Origin: Sphingobium yanoikuyae
GTDB lineage: Bacteria > Pseudomonadota > Alphaproteobacteria > Sphingomonadales > Sphingomonadaceae
Direction: 5' to 3'
Assembly (NCBI RefSeq): GCF_013001025.1
Contig: NZ_CP053021.1
Span: 124,001 to 188,000 of the forward strand
Length of the DNA: 64,000 nt
Made by a program: the position numbers and the translations under genes. The notes under the pieces were generated by a model. The model searched no databases, was not told the origin of the DNA, and saw nothing but the letters and a program-made list of their open reading frames with translations. Below are positions 35,790-43,826 of the stretch, one piece after another (the first letter of the stretch is position 1; every line of letters begins with the position of its first letter).

Positions 35790-36475
35790 CAGGCGGCCCT
35801 CCGCTTCGCATATGCCGCCGCCAGCCGCGTGTCGTACTTGTTCTCGCGGTAGGCGGTGCCATTGTAGCCTTTGGCAAAGGCGGCCCAGTCGCCGCGCTGG
35901 AGCGCGCCCTTCAGGCCACGGCCGGCAACGAAACGGATGAACGCTTCCAACTGGTCGCCCTCGGTCTGCGCCTGGCGCCATGCGAAGGACCACGGGTCCG
36001 GCGCGCCGCACACCACATAATTCTCGCCCAGGATCTGGAAGCCGCCATAGCTGGCCGACGCAAAGCCTGCATCGACATCGAGGGCGACGGCATCCAGCAT
36101 CTGCTGCCAGCGCGCCGCCTGACCGGCCGGATAGAGCGCGCGGTTCCAGACGCGAGACGAAAGCCGAGGGTGGCTCTTGTCGAACCGGTGCCCCGTCGCC
36201 TTGCTGAACCGGTGCGGCTCGAACAGGATCGTCGGCCGTCCGTCGATGAAGGCGGATCCGGTCGATTCCACATCATAGACCGCCCAGACCTTTGCCGGCT
36301 CGACGGACAGGTCCGCCGCTGCCTGCGCGATGTCGCTGGTGCTGATCGGATGGTCCGGCCCGTCGGTCAGGCATGCGAGGATTGCGCCTTTGCTTTTGGG
36401 GCCGAGCTGGCCGTCGATCGCTCCATTATAATAGCCGAGCGACGACAGCCTGCGCTGCAGGGTGAATTGGTCCAT
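35789..36475 (-). CDS. Endolysin, N-acetylmuramidase with peptidoglycan-binding domain
   Basis: A 228-residue cell-wall hydrolase. ATG 36475 (MDQFTLQRRLSSLGYYNGAI) starts a PG-binding repeat with the GYYNGAIDGQLGPKSKGAI pattern. The DUF3380-type muramidase domain follows, with AKVWAVYDVESTGSAF (catalytic Glu), GRPTILFEPHRFSKATGH and YGGFQILGENYVVC. There is no signal peptide, so release needs a holin, probably one of the two membrane genes just upstream. Confidence 0.88.
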   Translation of the reverse strand: MDQFTLQRRLSSLGYYNGAIDGQLGPKSKGAILACLTDGPDHPISTSDIAQAAADLSVEPAKVWAVYDVESTGSAFIDGRPTILFEPHRFSKATGHRFDKSHPRLSSRVWNRALYPAGQAARWQQMLDAVALDVDAGFASASYGGFQILGENYVVCGAPDPWSFAWRQAQTEGDQLEAFIRFVAGRGLKGALQRGDWAAFAKGYNGTAYRENKYDTRLAAAYAKRRAA

Positions 36476-36501
36476 ATCAATCTCCGGTGATGGGGCGCCG
36501 C

Positions 36502-36891
36502 TCAGCGCGGCGTGGTGCCCATGAAGGCGTCGATCGCGGCCTTGAACCGGCCGCCGATCGCACTCTTGGCGATGCCGATGATGCCCGCGCCCAGGCTGCC
36601 CACACCGATGCCAGTGATGCCGGCCGCCAGCAGTTCCAGTTCCTGCGCCTGCACCCATAGGGTAGCGACCAGCAGGCAAAGCGCGGTGATGGCGATATCG
36701 AGCGCCCACTGGGCCTTGCCCTTGGCTTGAAGGCCGATGATGACGCGGGTAATGATGACGCCGCAAATGCAGACGATGGTGGGGCCAGCGTGAAACGGCT
36801 CACCGAAGATCCACCAGATCACCGGTTCGCGAGATGCAATAGAGGTCATTGCGGCAGCCCCCAGCGCCGCACCCAATCTCACCGCAGACAT
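36502..36891 (-). CDS. Putative phage holin
   Basis: A 129-residue membrane protein from ATG 36891 (MSAVRLGAALGAAAMTSIAS). Hydrophobic segments: AGPTIVCICGVIITRVIIGL, IAITALCLLVATLWV and LLAAGITGIGVGSLGAGIIG, with a short basic C-terminus. The size, three helices and position directly before the endolysin fit a class I holin. The name is by context. Confidence 0.6.
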   Translation of the reverse strand: MSAVRLGAALGAAAMTSIASREPVIWWIFGEPFHAGPTIVCICGVIITRVIIGLQAKGKAQWALDIAITALCLLVATLWVQAQELELLAAGITGIGVGSLGAGIIGIAKSAIGGRFKAAIDAFMGTTPR

Positions 36892-37430
36892 ACGGCGGCC
36901 AGGGCGGCCACAAAGCTCAGAATGATGACAGCGAGCGCACGGACCAGAATGGGCCAGCGCGACCACATGTCGACGGGAAGGGGCGCTTTGCGCAGTTGAT
37001 GTTCGATGCCAGGCTCTCCCAGCACTACGATCGTCATCCACATAAGGCCGCAGCCTATGGCGATCGGGTCGATCCACCGCTTGGCCATGGACACGCGCGC
37101 TGAAGTCGCTGCGTCTGCCGGGTTCCAGCCCCAAAGAAACATGGCCTCAGCACCACACCGCAGGGTGATGCCGATCCCGGCAAAGAATGTGATAGCGCGA
37201 TAGAGGGTGACGGGATCGAGCGGATGGTCCCAGATGCGCTGGCTCCATATCCTGCTGCCCTGCTTGCCGACCATCATCGCGCCTAGGAACGTCGTCGCGG
37301 TCATCAGGAAAAGGTTGAACAGGTAGAGCGAAGCCCCATTATCGAAGCTGGGCGGCATCGCTGTGGGCGGCCCCTGTGCGATATAGTTGGCGACCACGCT
37401 TCCGGCCGCGCCGGCAATCGACGCAAGCAT
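36879..37430 (-). CDS. Phage membrane protein near the lysis genes
   Basis: A 183-residue protein from ATG 37430, preceded by GGAG. Four or five hydrophobic stretches (LFNLFLMTATTFLGAMMVG, AITFFAGIGITLRCG, AIGCGLMWMTIVVLGE, PILVRALAVIILSFVAALAA). It overlaps the putative holin by 13 bases. It could be a second holin/antiholin or an unrelated membrane moron. Confidence 0.5.
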   Translation of the reverse strand: MLASIAGAAGSVVANYIAQGPPTAMPPSFDNGASLYLFNLFLMTATTFLGAMMVGKQGSRIWSQRIWDHPLDPVTLYRAITFFAGIGITLRCGAEAMFLWGWNPADAATSARVSMAKRWIDPIAIGCGLMWMTIVVLGEPGIEHQLRKAPLPVDMWSRWPILVRALAVIILSFVAALAAVCLR

Positions 37431-37500
37431 AGGCTTCTCCATGGGTTTTTGGGGATTACATTTTCGACCGTGAGCAGCAGCGCCCAAGGGAGGCATGACG

Positions 37501-37653
37501 ATGCAAGATGATGACTATGATCGCGAGGTGGACCTGAAGAAGGACCGAGGGCGCGCTGATCAGGGGCCCTATAAGCCCGACTTCATGTTCCTCATCTTCG
37601 CGGTGGTCGTCGGCGTGATGCTGGCCTTGGCGACCGGCTTTCTGCAGTTCTGA
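37501..37653 (+). CDS. Very small plus-strand membrane protein (50 aa)
   Basis: ATG 37501 (MQDDDYDREVDLKKDRGRAD) with AAGGGAGG at 37486-37493 runs to TGA 37651-37653. An acidic/basic N-terminus precedes one transmembrane helix (FMFLIFAVVVGVMLALATGF). It faces against the phage late operon and is divergent from the membrane gene at 37430. The layout looks like a sphingomonad phage moron or a superinfection-exclusion peptide; no homology claimed. Confidence 0.5.
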   Translation: MQDDDYDREVDLKKDRGRADQGPYKPDFMFLIFAVVVGVMLALATGFLQF

Positions 37654-37976
37654 TCAGCTGCCGCCCGGCCTCTCGCATGCATTTCGGGGCGCAACCTTGC
37701 GACCCGCCCGGGCGTTGAACGCGAAATGCCGCCTGGATGGCCCAGCATTCGCCATAGCGCAGGCAAGACTACCGCCACCTTGCTTGTGTCGTAGACCTCG
37801 TAATCCATGGCGCCCTCAGCTGATTCGAGGCTATGCGACCGTCATCGATCAAGCAAGGGACAGCCTGTCCATAGGTCACTTCCGCCGCATAGAGCGGGAA
37901 TGGCGAGCCATTTCTCCGACGCCCATCTTAATTCCGTTTTCTGGTGGAGCCCTGACAGGAGATCCACCTCGGCATT
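37654..37976. other. Gene-poor gap next to the conversion cassette
   Basis: About 320 bases without a convincing gene. A minus frame from 37808 (MDYEVYDTSKVAVVLPALWR) runs to 37569 and may be a decayed N-terminus, but it overlaps the 50-residue plus-strand gene. The GC content drops toward the acyltransferase. Confidence 0.4.
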
Positions 37977-39743
37977 CTATAAAGCAGCAAACTGAGACAT
38001 TTGGTCTCGCAATCCGCGCTCCAAAGCTGCCGCGCCCGTCAACGTGAGATGGCCGTCATCAAAATAGTATAACTCCCCGGATAAGCTTTGCACTCTGCAA
38101 TCGGGAGCGCACAGCACTGGAGCTAGGTCGATTGTTGGAATACCCAAAGCTGAAAGGGTATTGCTAACTTTCTGATTGTGAGCGGAATATGCAGCGAGGG
38201 ACTGCGGAACAAATGCCATTCCCTCATGCGCTTGCCGATATAGTAATTCAGGCACGCTGGCGCGATAGACTGGGATCGGCTTAATCCAAATCACACGAAG
38301 GCCAGCAGATTTAGCGACTGCTTTGATGGCGGGTATGTCAATTTTCCGGGCGTTATCTGGCGAGTAATGGAGATAGATGGTTTTAGCACCTGCAACTTTT
38401 GCCTGGCGCGCGAGCCAATCGGGTTTGAGCTTATCGGACAGAAGAGGAGCATTACTAACCGCAAAATATGGTCGCTGGCCCAAAGAGGCACTGACTTTAG
38501 CGAACGATACCTTAATCGCATCAGCATGGCTGTCGCCGATTAACAATATGGGAACGCCGGCCTCTCCGATTGCGCATATCTCTGCCTTTGGCTGCGTGAT
38601 CCGGATAAGTTTGCCGCAGCGGTAAGGTGCCCGGTCCTGGAAAGCCTTAAAAATCTTTTGATCGCGATCTGGAAAAAAGACCAGTTGAAACGACGGAAGA
38701 GTGATTGCGAGGGCTGCCACCGCTGCCACCGTCAAAGCTGAATTGCGCCACGAGAAGAGGCGCACGCTGTGCCTTTCGAACAGCATATAAAGAATAAAGG
38801 AGCAAGCTCCGATTAGGGCGATGGACACAGAGATATGCAGTGCCGACTGATAGCCCAGAATCGTTCCGCTGAAGGGTCGATAATGCAACAGCACCAGCGC
38901 AGGAAAGTGCGCGAGATAAATCGAGTACGAAACATTGCCTAACTTCAGCAAAGCCGTTCCTGCTGCGGATGTGGTCACCTTGGTAGGCAGCCCCCATATG
39001 AGTGCGCCAGCAGTAGCCAGTGTGGCAACAATCGATCCAAGTCCAGGATGGCCCACTATTGGGCTGAGCGCAGAGCCATCTACCGGAAGAAAGAGGCTCG
39101 CCAGCATAAGCACACTGCAAAGCAAACCGAGCTTAGGGTTCGATCCGATGGCGAACCGGGCGGCGAGCATTCCCGCTCCAAATTGCCAAATACGAAATGG
39201 CGCAAGGAAGAATGGCGTTTTGGGACTGATAGTGACCGCCAATAGGCACAATGCTAGTGAGACCAGGCATACGGCAATTAGCAACCAAGTCCGGTTACGT
39301 GTTAAAAACGCAAGCGCTGGCAGTATCAAATAAAATTGCAGCTCAACCCCGAGCGACCACAGGTTCAGCAAAGGGTTGAAGTCAGACTTGCTGAAATAAG
39401 AATTCTGTGCCCAATAGCCGATATTTGGCACGAAAAAGACTGACCAGAGTGCCTGGTTGGCGGCCTGTGAAAATTCGCTTGGGAGAACGAAAACTGCGGA
39501 CGCGACCAACGTCGTGAGGATAGTCGCGAAGTAGGCAGGCAGCAGGCGCCGGGCTCTACGCTGATAGAATGACCGCCAGGTGGATTGCTCTGTGTACAGC
39601 ATCTGCATCAGAAAGCCGCTGATGACGAAAAAAATATCGACACCCAGAAACCCTGCTTCGAAGCCGCCAAGGCCCAAATGAAAAAGCACAACAGCCAATA
39701 CCGCGATCCCACGATATATCTGGATATCTCTTCTGAATTCCAT
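37977..39743 (-). CDS. Acyltransferase with SGNH domain (O-antigen/LPS O-acetylation)
   Basis: A 588-residue OafB/OatA-like protein. The N-terminal acyltransferase_3 domain starts EFRRDIQIYRGIAVLAVVLF with the catalytic HLGLGGFEAGFLGVDIFFVI region and about ten helices. The C-terminal SGNH hydrolase domain (residues ~400-588) shows PILLIGDSHADAIKVSF (block I GDSH) and FDDGHLTLTGAAALERGL (block V DxxH). Such proteins transfer acetyl groups to O-antigen or capsule in the periplasm. The gene is visibly AT-richer than the phage genes around it. In prophages these enzymes change the surface of the lysogen. Confidence 0.88.
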   Translation of the reverse strand: MEFRRDIQIYRGIAVLAVVLFHLGLGGFEAGFLGVDIFFVISGFLMQMLYTEQSTWRSFYQRRARRLLPAYFATILTTLVASAVFVLPSEFSQAANQALWSVFFVPNIGYWAQNSYFSKSDFNPLLNLWSLGVELQFYLILPALAFLTRNRTWLLIAVCLVSLALCLLAVTISPKTPFFLAPFRIWQFGAGMLAARFAIGSNPKLGLLCSVLMLASLFLPVDGSALSPIVGHPGLGSIVATLATAGALIWGLPTKVTTSAAGTALLKLGNVSYSIYLAHFPALVLLHYRPFSGTILGYQSALHISVSIALIGACSFILYMLFERHSVRLFSWRNSALTVAAVAALAITLPSFQLVFFPDRDQKIFKAFQDRAPYRCGKLIRITQPKAEICAIGEAGVPILLIGDSHADAIKVSFAKVSASLGQRPYFAVSNAPLLSDKLKPDWLARQAKVAGAKTIYLHYSPDNARKIDIPAIKAVAKSAGLRVIWIKPIPVYRASVPELLYRQAHEGMAFVPQSLAAYSAHNQKVSNTLSALGIPTIDLAPVLCAPDCRVQSLSGELYYFDDGHLTLTGAAALERGLRDQMSQFAAL

Positions 39744-40138
39744 TTAGACTTCGCCTACCAAGCCATTCTTAGGGTGCCCCTGCATGATCACAGCGACAGT
39801 GGCAAGTCCCTGCCTAATGGCGCAATCCGTCCTCAGCAGACTGCTCTAACACATTCTGCCTCCGCCAGCCCGGCAAAGAATCCTATTGGGAGACGCCGCG
39901 GTTCATGGGCAGTCCATCGACATTGCCAGGTCATTGTTGCGAAGCGGTAAGGCAGAATGCCATTAAACCATCCGCCGGCGGCAGCCTGTTCACGGACTCA
40001 TTCTCGGTATCGTCTTGGCGTCCCGGCCTGCCATCGCAGAGGAGGACTGGCCACAACATATCCCGGTGGACAGGCGCCCGCGGGTTCGGGTAGCGCAGCA
40101 CTATGTACCAGCCTGATCTTCACATTGGTGATCACCCG
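39744..40138. other. Divergent promoter gap of the conversion cassette
   Basis: About 395 bases between two outward-facing genes. No open frame here has protein character. It should hold both promoters; a GAGGAGG at 40048 is not followed by a start. Confidence 0.4.
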
Positions 40139-41071
40139 ATGAGCCGCGTCGCCAAGATCGGGGCGTTGCTTGCAGCGCTATGTTTTGCGCTTATCCTTTG
40201 GGCTATCGATTGGGAAGCCGTCAAAGGCGCACCATTTAGCGACCTTCAGAACTACCTTGAGGGATTTTACTACGGCAGATATCGGTACGATCAGGCCGGG
40301 TCGCTGGTAGAGTGGTTCACACAAGAGTACCTTTGGCGAGGCCTCGTATACGAGCTGGGCTTTTACTTCGATTTCACCGGAATCTTTTCGGCTATTGCCC
40401 TAATCGTCCTTACGATAAGTTGCGTCTTCGTAGCGCACAAAACTCGCTCGCCGATCTATTTGCTCTTGCTGGTTAGCCCGCTCACTATCGAGCTTGCCTT
40501 CTCTCAGTCCAGGTCCGCTTTTGGCATGGCGCTGATATGGCTCGCGCTGATGTCCGATAGGAAGGTCATCAAGTACGCGCTGCTGATCTTGGCGCCCCTG
40601 ATCCACACTGCGATGCTGATCTATGCCGTCGCGTTGCTCATTCCGTGGGACAGCGGCTTCATCAGGAAGCGCGCAGGCATAATTGCCGCCCTTCTCATCA
40701 TCGGCAGCGCGATCGCCCTCGGCACATTGCGCGACGATTTTTTGGACAATGTCGGAGATCGCCGAGCCTATCTCGAAATCGTAAGAAGCGGCGTGCTTTT
40801 TACCGCCATGCTCGCATCTTACGGCTTGCCATTTGCTTTCTACCCCCGCCTGATTTTGCAGGATCGCGCTGCGCTGCTGGCGGTGCTGAGCGCCACGATT
40901 TCTCTTGCGGCCAACCTGTCGGGAGGCGCGGGCAATCGCTTTGTGGCGCTCGCTCTACCGGCGATCATCGTTGGCATCTCGCGGCTGCCCAATACGGCGG
41001 TCAGGCGAACGGCGTTCGTCTACGTTCTGGCGTCGAGCATGGCCTATTTGGTACTTTTCTGGGTTGGGTAG
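40139..41071 (+). CDS. Wzy/EpsG-like O-antigen polymerase
   Basis: A 310-residue polytopic membrane protein (an upstream ATG at 40103 would add 12 residues). Eight or more helices are seen (LLAALCFALILWAIDW, SAIALIVLTISCVFVAHKT, YLLLLVSPLTIELAFSQSRS, ALLILAPLIHTAMLIYAVAL). The SQSRSAFGMALIW segment matches the conserved RQ/SR helix of EpsG-type polymerases, and a large loop follows GRYRYDQAGSLVEWF. By family it joins O-units in the periplasm. It lies divergent to the acyltransferase, between lysis and tailspike genes, as in phages that convert host O-antigen. Exact substrate unknown. Confidence 0.7.
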   Translation: MSRVAKIGALLAALCFALILWAIDWEAVKGAPFSDLQNYLEGFYYGRYRYDQAGSLVEWFTQEYLWRGLVYELGFYFDFTGIFSAIALIVLTISCVFVAHKTRSPIYLLLLVSPLTIELAFSQSRSAFGMALIWLALMSDRKVIKYALLILAPLIHTAMLIYAVALLIPWDSGFIRKRAGIIAALLIIGSAIALGTLRDDFLDNVGDRRAYLEIVRSGVLFTAMLASYGLPFAFYPRLILQDRAALLAVLSATISLAANLSGGAGNRFVALALPAIIVGISRLPNTAVRRTAFVYVLASSMAYLVLFWVG

Positions 41072-41118
41072 CCGCCCCTTAATCGAGGGGGTGATCTGCG
41101 ACCTTACTCGATGCAATG

Positions 41119-43125
41119 TCACCCATAGATTTCCGCTCGCCATTCGGCAGCGACAGCGGTGTTTGCCAGCGCCGCCCCGGCTGCGTCGAAGAACCTGACT
41201 TTTGCTGTGGTCGAGGTCTTTGTGTGGACTTGACAAACGGCGAAGGCGGTTCCTGATGCGTTTGCCGCCATCACATAGCCGGTCGAGTTGTGGCTTGTAT
41301 TCAGGCCATGCGTGACAAGAATATCGCCGCTCGCGTCGGTCGTCCCACTTATCAGGCCGCGAGATTTCCCGCCGACAATACCTGTATAGTCATTGCCGCT
41401 TCCGCTAAGCGAGAACAGGTTGCAGTGCCCTTGGAGAATATTGTTATTTCCAGTAACAATTACGCGCCCGTCACTATTGCCGCCCGCCCGCGACTGATTG
41501 ACGATAAGGGTATTGTCACTGCCGGAGATATAGATTTCGCCAAATGTCCGGGCAATGTCATCCGAAGCTATCATGATGATATTATTGTTGCCGGTAACGG
41601 TCAAAAACGCCTGATTTGTAGAGGCGAAGCCACCGCCCGTGATGGTGATGACATTGAAGCTGCCTGAAACACGAACGCCCGCAGCGGCGGCTGCATTGAT
41701 ATCAGCAACCGTTAAATCCCAGCGGCCATTGCTGGTTTCAATTCTGACGGCATCGCCTACGCCCGTATAATCAGAAACAAGTCCAGATATACGGTTATAT
41801 TTGCCCGTGCCATAAGTGGCCGGGCTTGAAGCCAGCATGGCCGCAATGCCGTAAAAGTTTTGCTTGCTGATCGCTAGGTCCGAGAATATGTGCTTCTCGG
41901 TTTTTTCAAGATATAAGCCATTGTCCCCGCCGCTGATAGCAATGGCCGTGAACACGTTCCACTTCGATTGATTCTCAAGGCTGGAAATATTAGTTGTCGT
42001 TCGGATGCCGTTTGTGCAATCGGTCAGCGCATATCCTGCATGTGCATGGGCAAACACCCCGGCTTGCAGACTTATGCCGTTTCCGTAATTGTTCGCGGAA
42101 TTACCCGCTCCTGCGACACCATAGTTTTTCAGGTCTACGCCCGGAGCCGGTCTTTCTTCACCATAGCCAGTGATACGATACCCATGCAGCGCGGCCTTCG
42201 CACCATCCTTGTATGCGACATTCCCGACTAAGACTGAATTCTTATTCGAAAAAATCTCGAAGGCAGACCCGTTACCCTGTGACTGATTGGCGATCACTCG
42301 AATTTCTGACGGTCGGCGCTCTGCTTTGTCATTGTAAAACGAAAAACAGACAGTCATCCCGAAGTATGACTGTTTCGTATGGTTCCCTAAAATCAACCCA
42401 CCCTTTGAGCAAACCCAAATCGGTGCCCAGTCATTGGTATTGTTAGGATTGTTTTTGACGACAAGGTGCCTGAGGCTGATATCATGAGGCATCGCGCCAG
42501 AAGAATCAACCGTGATAGGCCTTGAATTATATACGATTGTTTCAAGAGTGGTCTGATAATCACCAACCAGCGAACCGGTTGTTTTTATGAAAACGCCGCC
42601 ACCTCCAGGTTCGCCATCGACGTTGTAAGTGCCCCCACCAGTGATGTCGACGGTGCCGTTCACAGCCAGAGCGCTTAATATTTTTGCATATGAACTGGTA
42701 ACGCCATCAGCGACAGCGCCATGGTCCTTTGCGTTGACGGTATCGCGCAGCACGTCCTCTAGCGGTCGGGCAACGGCTCCTGCACCGGCCTGCAAGGAAC
42801 CGATCAGCGCCGCCCCAGAAGGCGCAGCGAGGGCGGCGGTAGTGGCCAACGTCCGCTGCGCTGTCGATCCGCCCGAGGTGCGCAGGTAGATCGTGACCGT
42901 GCTGTCGCCATTGTCGACTGCGAACGTGTGACCGACAGCCGTAGCAGCTTCGCCAGCGGAAACCGTGGCATAGGTCGGACCTGCGGCGGACTCTGCCAGA
43001 GCGGCAGACGCTGCGGCTGCGTCAACTTTCTCATCGAAATCGGCCCGCTCTTCTGGCGTTATCCCATCGCCTTGGGGGCCGCGCAGACCGCGCGATCGGT
43101 CACGAACAGATGCTTGCAATCTCAT
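41119..43125 (-). CDS. Tailspike/tail fibre with beta-helix
   Basis: A 668-residue structural protein. The N-terminus attaches to the tail (GPQGDGITPEERADFDEKVD then an Ala-rich coil). Residues 60-130 (TVTIYLRTSGGSTAQRTLAT) precede a pectate-lyase-type right-handed beta-helix beginning VNAKDHGAVADGVTSSYAKI and TVDITGGGTYNVDGEPGGGG. Repeated coils (NNPNNTNDW, NSANNYGNGISL) fill the rest, ending in a small beta domain. It probably binds, or cuts, surface polysaccharide of the host. It lies next to the conversion cassette that could alter that polysaccharide. Confidence 0.85.
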   Translation of the reverse strand: MRLQASVRDRSRGLRGPQGDGITPEERADFDEKVDAAAASAALAESAAGPTYATVSAGEAATAVGHTFAVDNGDSTVTIYLRTSGGSTAQRTLATTAALAAPSGAALIGSLQAGAGAVARPLEDVLRDTVNAKDHGAVADGVTSSYAKILSALAVNGTVDITGGGTYNVDGEPGGGGVFIKTTGSLVGDYQTTLETIVYNSRPITVDSSGAMPHDISLRHLVVKNNPNNTNDWAPIWVCSKGGLILGNHTKQSYFGMTVCFSFYNDKAERRPSEIRVIANQSQGNGSAFEIFSNKNSVLVGNVAYKDGAKAALHGYRITGYGEERPAPGVDLKNYGVAGAGNSANNYGNGISLQAGVFAHAHAGYALTDCTNGIRTTTNISSLENQSKWNVFTAIAISGGDNGLYLEKTEKHIFSDLAISKQNFYGIAAMLASSPATYGTGKYNRISGLVSDYTGVGDAVRIETSNGRWDLTVADINAAAAAGVRVSGSFNVITITGGGFASTNQAFLTVTGNNNIIMIASDDIARTFGEIYISGSDNTLIVNQSRAGGNSDGRVIVTGNNNILQGHCNLFSLSGSGNDYTGIVGGKSRGLISGTTDASGDILVTHGLNTSHNSTGYVMAANASGTAFAVCQVHTKTSTTAKVRFFDAAGAALANTAVAAEWRAEIYG

Positions 43126-43523
43126 GTCAGGTCTACTCCCGGCTCAAGGTAGAACCCACCCGCCCACAGCGTGTCCTGCGCGGCATCGGCATAGGTGAGC
43201 GTGATTTCATATTCGAAGCGGTCTGCCTCCCCGATCTCGGGCTTGTTGAGGCCGGTTGGCACGGTGTCGGCTTCCAGATCCGCGCGCGGGATGCTCGGCT
43301 CCACCGTCAGGCGTCGCCACCCAGCCTCATCCTCGATCGCCGCATCCGAGAAGGTGATATCCGTCTGCTCGAAGATCGGAGCGCCAGCAGCGCCCGCATA
43401 CAGCCGCACCTGGAGCGATATGGACGCGCCAGCCAGCGGCAGCTCGCCGCCGGGATAGTCGAGCTCCAGCACTGTATCGAAGGCGCGATTGCGCGCCGCG
43501 AAAAGATCGCGGGAGATGGCCAT
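43122..43523 (-). CDS. Phage tail hypothetical protein
   Basis: A 133-residue beta-rich protein (LELDYPGGELPLAGASISLQ, VRLYAGAAGAPIFEQTDITF, YEITLTYADAAQDTLWAGGF). It overlaps the tailspike gene as ATGA and follows a neck-fibre-like gene. Probably a fibre-chaperone or baseplate component; no family recognised. Confidence 0.5.
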   Translation of the reverse strand: MAISRDLFAARNRAFDTVLELDYPGGELPLAGASISLQVRLYAGAAGAPIFEQTDITFSDAAIEDEAGWRRLTVEPSIPRADLEADTVPTGLNKPEIGEADRFEYEITLTYADAAQDTLWAGGFYLEPGVDLT

Positions 43524-43547
43524 GGCGGTTCCCTTGGGTCTGAAAGG

Positions 43548-43826
43548 TCAGGTGATGGCGGTGATGAGGCCGCTGACGGTTGTGATCGTGTTGGCGCCGA
43601 TCGTGTGGGTGCCATCGGCGATCGGCGTGGCGCCGGCGATCGCTTCGAGGATCGTGGGCAGGTTCACGGCCGAATAGGGCAGGCTGTTCCAGTCGGTGGC
43701 GCCGTCGCCATATTTAACGAGCAGCGTATCGGTCTCGAGGCCTGGTTCCTTCGCCTTCAGCACCGGATTTACAGCCGCCCAGTTGGCGGCCGTATCGCCA
43801 CGCAATTGATATCGAACCGTGGGCAT
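43548..43826 (-). CDS. Tail fibre N-terminal-like protein (Mtd_N type)
   Basis: A 92-residue protein beginning MPTVRYQLRGDTAANWAAVN with the KEPGLETDTLLVKYGDGATD segment, the pattern of the hyaluronidase/major-tropism-determinant N-terminal attachment domain. It is very short, so either a separate attachment adaptor or a fibre that has lost its receptor-binding part. Its start overlaps the tail-tip stop (TGATG). Confidence 0.6.
   Translation of the reverse strand: MPTVRYQLRGDTAANWAAVNPVLKAKEPGLETDTLLVKYGDGATDWNSLPYSAVNLPTILEAIAGATPIADGTHTIGANTITTVSGLITAIT

Noticed and set aside
37569..37808. Minus-strand frame starting MDYEVYDTSKVA
   Set aside because: It overlaps the plus-strand 50-residue gene, has no good RBS and no recognisable continuation; at most a decayed fragment.
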